Of a DNA stretch of 64,000 nucleotides, positions 61,323 to 64,000 are shown piece by piece (positions within the stretch are counted from its first letter, which is position 1; each line of letters starts with the position of its first letter). This stretch comes from Rhizobium sp. ASV20. Lineage in GTDB: Bacteria; Pseudomonadota; Alphaproteobacteria; Rhizobiales; Rhizobiaceae. Location of the stretch: contig NZ_JAELTU010000017.1 in NCBI RefSeq assembly GCF_016429015.1, forward strand, positions 1-64,000. The letters are read 5' to 3'. The notes beneath the pieces are model-generated. The model did no database searches, had not been told where the DNA came from, and was given only the letters and a program-made list of their open reading frames with translations. A program made the translations under genes and the position numbers.

Positions 61323-63707
61323 TCAGAATGTTGCGTTCTGCACATTGCCGAGGTTGACGTCGCCAAGCGTGCGGAAGGTGATGCGGGCACCGACAGACCA
61401 ATCGCTGGCAGCCTGCGCGGTCGAATCCTTCTTGTCGAGGAATGAGATCGTGAAGATCGTGCATTCGTCTTCATACGAGAGGCCTACGCCCTGACGCGTG
61501 AACTGACCGTTATTGATGTCGTAGCTGACCGTTCCGAAAACCGACCAGTATTCCTTGAACTTGATCTGAGCGCGGGACTGGATTTCATCCTGATTGCTCG
61601 TGAAGCCATATTGCGGTTGGGCAGCGATATGGGTGTAGATCAAGGAGGTCTGGAATATGTCGTTTGCGAAGCCGACCGAAGTGTCGCCGCGGCGGAAGGC
61701 GAAATCCTTCTCATCGAAGCGATAGGAGGTGGACAGCGAGATACCCTGCGGCGTGGTCAAGCCGAACATCGTGACATAGTCGGATCGGGTCGTTTCAAGT
61801 CCCGAATCTGAGCCAACGCCGGCGAGGTCTGTGGTCGCAAACGAATTGCGGCCGGCGAGCTGGTAGGACTGGCCGAAGATATGCTGCAACCGGTAGCCGC
61901 TGTCGAAGCTGCCGGTATAGCGCCAACCCAGATTGGCTCGTGTGCCGCCCTCTACCCGGTCGAAGCCGGAGAACTTGTCACGATCGAACAGGTTGGTCGC
62001 GTCGAATACGAAGCTCTGTGCATCCTCATTCGGCAACCGGCCGCCAAGCTGTTCGTCCGGACGCACGTAGACCTGCGCGATCGGTTCGAACACATGTGTG
62101 CTGTTGTTGGTCGTGATGAGGAACGGATACTTGGCTTCAAGGCCGGCGGTGACCATGCCACGTGTCGCATAGTCGCTGTTGTCATAGTTGCCGGAGTAAG
62201 TGCCGACGCCCGGGGCATTCATGTCGAGGCCGTAGACATCGCCTCGAGCCGCAGCCAGCGGCGTCAACACCAGTCCCTCATCGGTGGTGAAGGTGCGCTG
62301 CCACTGCAGTTCAGTACTCAGGCGCGTATAGTCGCCCTTAAGGCCGAGGTAACGGTCGTTGAGGCTCGAATCGCCGAGAGCGCTGGTTGCATCAAGCACA
62401 GACGTCTTGTCACGCGAAAGGTGCGTGAAATTCGTCGTCGCCGACAGTTCTCCGCCATAAACCGATTTCGGATCGACATAATGGTAGTCGATACTCGGAT
62501 AGACGTAGGCCTGCTGCTTTTGCGCTGTGTTGCTGTTATCTGCGTTCTGCACGTTATAGTAGAAAGCGTGCATATCGAAATAGTTGCGCTTTCCGATGCC
62601 GGTCAAATAAGCCTGGTTTGTATGTGTGCTCTGGCTAATACCATCCAGACCATAAGTACGCGAGAAGTTATTGTCGCTCTGCAACATAACATCCCAACCG
62701 AAGGTCCAGCGCGGGTTGATCCTGAAGTCCCCCTTGGAGGCGATCATGCCACGTGTCTTGTGCTCGGCGTCGCTGGTGCCTGCGGTAAACGTTCCGGGAT
62801 CCATCTGACTGATGCCAGCAACGCGCAAAGTATGCGTGCCGTTTTCAAGTCGTTGACGGAATTCGCCTTCAAGCAGCAGCCCTTGGTTGGTATAGCCGGT
62901 GGCCGTGACCGTGGCATCCATGCTGGGCGAGATGACGTAGTAGTAAGGAACCTTCAAGCCAAAGCCGAGGCGCTGCGAGATGCTAGCTGACGGAAACAGG
63001 AAGCCCGACTTGCGCTTTACCGTGTTATCCGGAACCTCGATCCACGGGACATAGGCGATCGGATGACCGAACAACTCGAAGCGAGCATGCTCAAGACGAA
63101 TGGTATGGGTGACGCCATTCTGGATGACGCGCTGTGCCTTGACTTGCCACAGCGGCGCGCGACCTTGCTCGGAGCAGGCCATACAGGCCGTATAGACACC
63201 CTTCGTTAGAATCATCTGCGTGCCGCCCACACGCTCGCCCTTCTCGGCGACCATGCGGGTATTGTCGGGCATTTCGACGCGCAATGCGTTCACGAAGCCA
63301 TCGGAAAAACTGTCGGTGACATCCATCTTGTCACCGTACATGCGGTTGCCGTCCGGAGCGATCAGCTCGACATTGCCGAGAGCCATCATCCGCCCGGTTT
63401 TCTGATTATATTCAACCTTTTGGGCGACCATCTTATAGCCGCCATAGTTGATTTGAACGGCACCGATAGCGGTGACGATCTGTGCATCCTTGTTATAGGT
63501 CAGTTCATTGGACGAGAGGACAAGTTTCGAGCCCTCCGGCACGTTGACCTTTACGGGAGAGGTCACAGCACCAGTGCCGCCATTGTTGTTGTCATTATTA
63601 GACTGGGCGTACGCGACGACCGGACTCATAACATATGCGCATGCGGCCGTGCCCGTGATGAGGGCAGCCACAATATTTCTGATACTCTCGCGGTTGCCTG
63701 CCGCCAC
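61323..63707 (-). CDS. lptD: LPS-assembly protein LptD
   Basis: Outer-membrane barrel that, with LptE, inserts LPS into the outer leaflet. The 794-residue product starts with GTG 63707 directly after the lptG stop (TAAGTG), with GGAGGA at the right distance. Signal peptide to about residue 35; OstA/LptA-like jellyroll (SSNELTYNKDAQIVTAIGAV onward, about 60-200) with Cys175 and Cys178 (TACMACSEQ); then a long beta-barrel domain to the C-terminus, ending LGNVQNATF. The C-terminal cysteine (YEDECTIF) may pair with the CMAC cysteines, as in other LptD. Confidence 0.95.
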   Translation of the reverse strand: MAAGNRESIRNIVAALITGTAACAYVMSPVVAYAQSNNDNNNGGTGAVTSPVKVNVPEGSKLVLSSNELTYNKDAQIVTAIGAVQINYGGYKMVAQKVEYNQKTGRMMALGNVELIAPDGNRMYGDKMDVTDSFSDGFVNALRVEMPDNTRMVAEKGERVGGTQMILTKGVYTACMACSEQGRAPLWQVKAQRVIQNGVTHTIRLEHARFELFGHPIAYVPWIEVPDNTVKRKSGFLFPSASISQRLGFGLKVPYYYVISPSMDATVTATGYTNQGLLLEGEFRQRLENGTHTLRVAGISQMDPGTFTAGTSDAEHKTRGMIASKGDFRINPRWTFGWDVMLQSDNNFSRTYGLDGISQSTHTNQAYLTGIGKRNYFDMHAFYYNVQNADNSNTAQKQQAYVYPSIDYHYVDPKSVYGGELSATTNFTHLSRDKTSVLDATSALGDSSLNDRYLGLKGDYTRLSTELQWQRTFTTDEGLVLTPLAAARGDVYGLDMNAPGVGTYSGNYDNSDYATRGMVTAGLEAKYPFLITTNNSTHVFEPIAQVYVRPDEQLGGRLPNEDAQSFVFDATNLFDRDKFSGFDRVEGGTRANLGWRYTGSFDSGYRLQHIFGQSYQLAGRNSFATTDLAGVGSDSGLETTRSDYVTMFGLTTPQGISLSTSYRFDEKDFAFRRGDTSVGFANDIFQTSLIYTHIAAQPQYGFTSNQDEIQSRAQIKFKEYWSVFGTVSYDINNGQFTRQGVGLSYEDECTIFTISFLDKKDSTAQAASDWSVGARITFRTLGDVNLGNVQNATF

Positions 63708-64000
63708 TTAGCCGTCCTCCTGATGAAGCAGGATCGTTGCTCCGAATGCCAATGCGACGATCACGGGTACCCATGTCGCCACGAAGGGAGGAACCACTCC
63801 GCTGCTCCCGAATGCCTTTACAAGCACGGTGACAACATAAAGCACGAAGCCTGAGAGGATTCCACCCAGAATCACGGAACGCGATTGGTTGAATCTGCTG
63901 AATTTTAGGGACACAGTTGCTGCGATCAGCGTCATCGCCACTAGAAGGAGTGGCTGCGATGCGAGCGAATAAAACTGTGTTTCAAGTGCATTGGTCGAGA
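63708..64000 (-). CDS. lptG: LPS export permease LptG, C-terminal part (cut by window)
   Basis: The frame is open from the window edge to TAA 63708-63710 and encodes the last 96 residues or so of a membrane protein: FYSLASQPLLLVAMTLIAATVSLKFSR, SVILGGILSGFVLYVVTVLVKAFG, VATWVPVIVALAFGATILLHQEDG. This is the C-terminal helix pattern of the LptF/LptG (YjgP/YjgQ) family, and lptD directly downstream makes LptG the best call. It spans the inner membrane and moves LPS with LptB2F. The 5' part lies outside the window. Confidence 0.88.
   Translation of the reverse strand, partial: STNALETQFYSLASQPLLLVAMTLIAATVSLKFSRFNQSRSVILGGILSGFVLYVVTVLVKAFGSSGVVPPFVATWVPVIVALAFGATILLHQEDG

Overview
The window reads as chromosomal core sequence of an alphaproteobacterium of the family Rhizobiaceae, most likely Rhizobium or a close relative. 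The evidence is gene order (acpS-lepB-rnc-era, rpsF-rpsR-DUF2232-rplI, lptG-lptD-surA-pdxA-rsmA, fabD-fabG-acpP-fabF-mltG-yicC-gmk), two copies of the roughly 100-bp intergenic mosaic element typical of Rhizobiaceae (RIME1-like), CtrA-type boxes and one sigma-EcfG-type promoter, high GC with strong third-position bias, and a single-gene phosphatidylserine route (pssA, psd). I see no tRNA, rRNA, CRISPR array, insertion sequence, prophage or plasmid backbone.

Layout. 1-6.5 kb: small DUF3563 gene, DUF2062 protein, acpS, lepB, rnc, era, then a Crp/Fnr regulator and a one-domain response regulator lying between era and recO, and a RIME1-like element just before recO. 6.6-11 kb (minus): MOSC protein, HD phosphohydrolase, giant DUF2339 membrane protein. 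11.2-13.2 kb: two paralogous EF-hand proteins flanking a periplasmic Cu/Zn superoxide dismutase; the EF-hand genes carry CtrA-like boxes at matching distances and sodC has a canonical EcfG promoter. 13.2-18.8 kb: coupled Tyr-phosphatase/HD/YgfZ operon, three small envelope or unknown genes, NUDIX, YnfA, SRAP. 18.8-24 kb: a 46-residue peptide gene, pssA, second RIME1-like element, psd, periplasmic PAP2 phosphatase, Atm1-type ABC exporter. 24-30.4 kb: a mirror-symmetric LysM envelope protein, LOG-type phosphoribohydrolase, YdcF, RarD, citramalate synthase. 30.5-34.4 kb: cysS followed by three overlapping GFA-family genes, then an SDR. 34.4-41.8 kb: purF, cvpA, radA, lysE-type exporter, alr, dnaB. 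41.8-45.4 kb: MarR/MFS/HlyD efflux operon. 45.4-48.1 kb: ribosomal operon rpsF-rpsR-DUF2232-rplI. 48.2-51.4 kb: periplasmic ClpP-like/SH3 protein, histidine phosphatase, aldo/keto reductase. 51.6-58.3 kb: fatty-acid synthesis run into mltG, yicC, gmk. 58.3-64 kb (minus): rsmA, pdxA, surA-like, lptD and the 3' end of lptG, which runs off the window.

Most genes are housekeeping: fatty-acid and phospholipid synthesis, LPS export, peptidoglycan precursors and processing, nucleotide supply, replication (dnaB), repair (recO, radA, SRAP) and translation. The most unusual parts are the EF-hand/sodC/EF-hand locus with cell-cycle and stress promoter signatures, the GFA triplet translationally coupled to cysS, and the LysM protein built from two duplicated domain types in an A-B-B-A order. 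Start codons were chosen by ribosome-binding site, overlap with the upstream gene and family length; several differ from the longest open frame. All family assignments are from recognition of motifs in the translated sequence; no database search was run.
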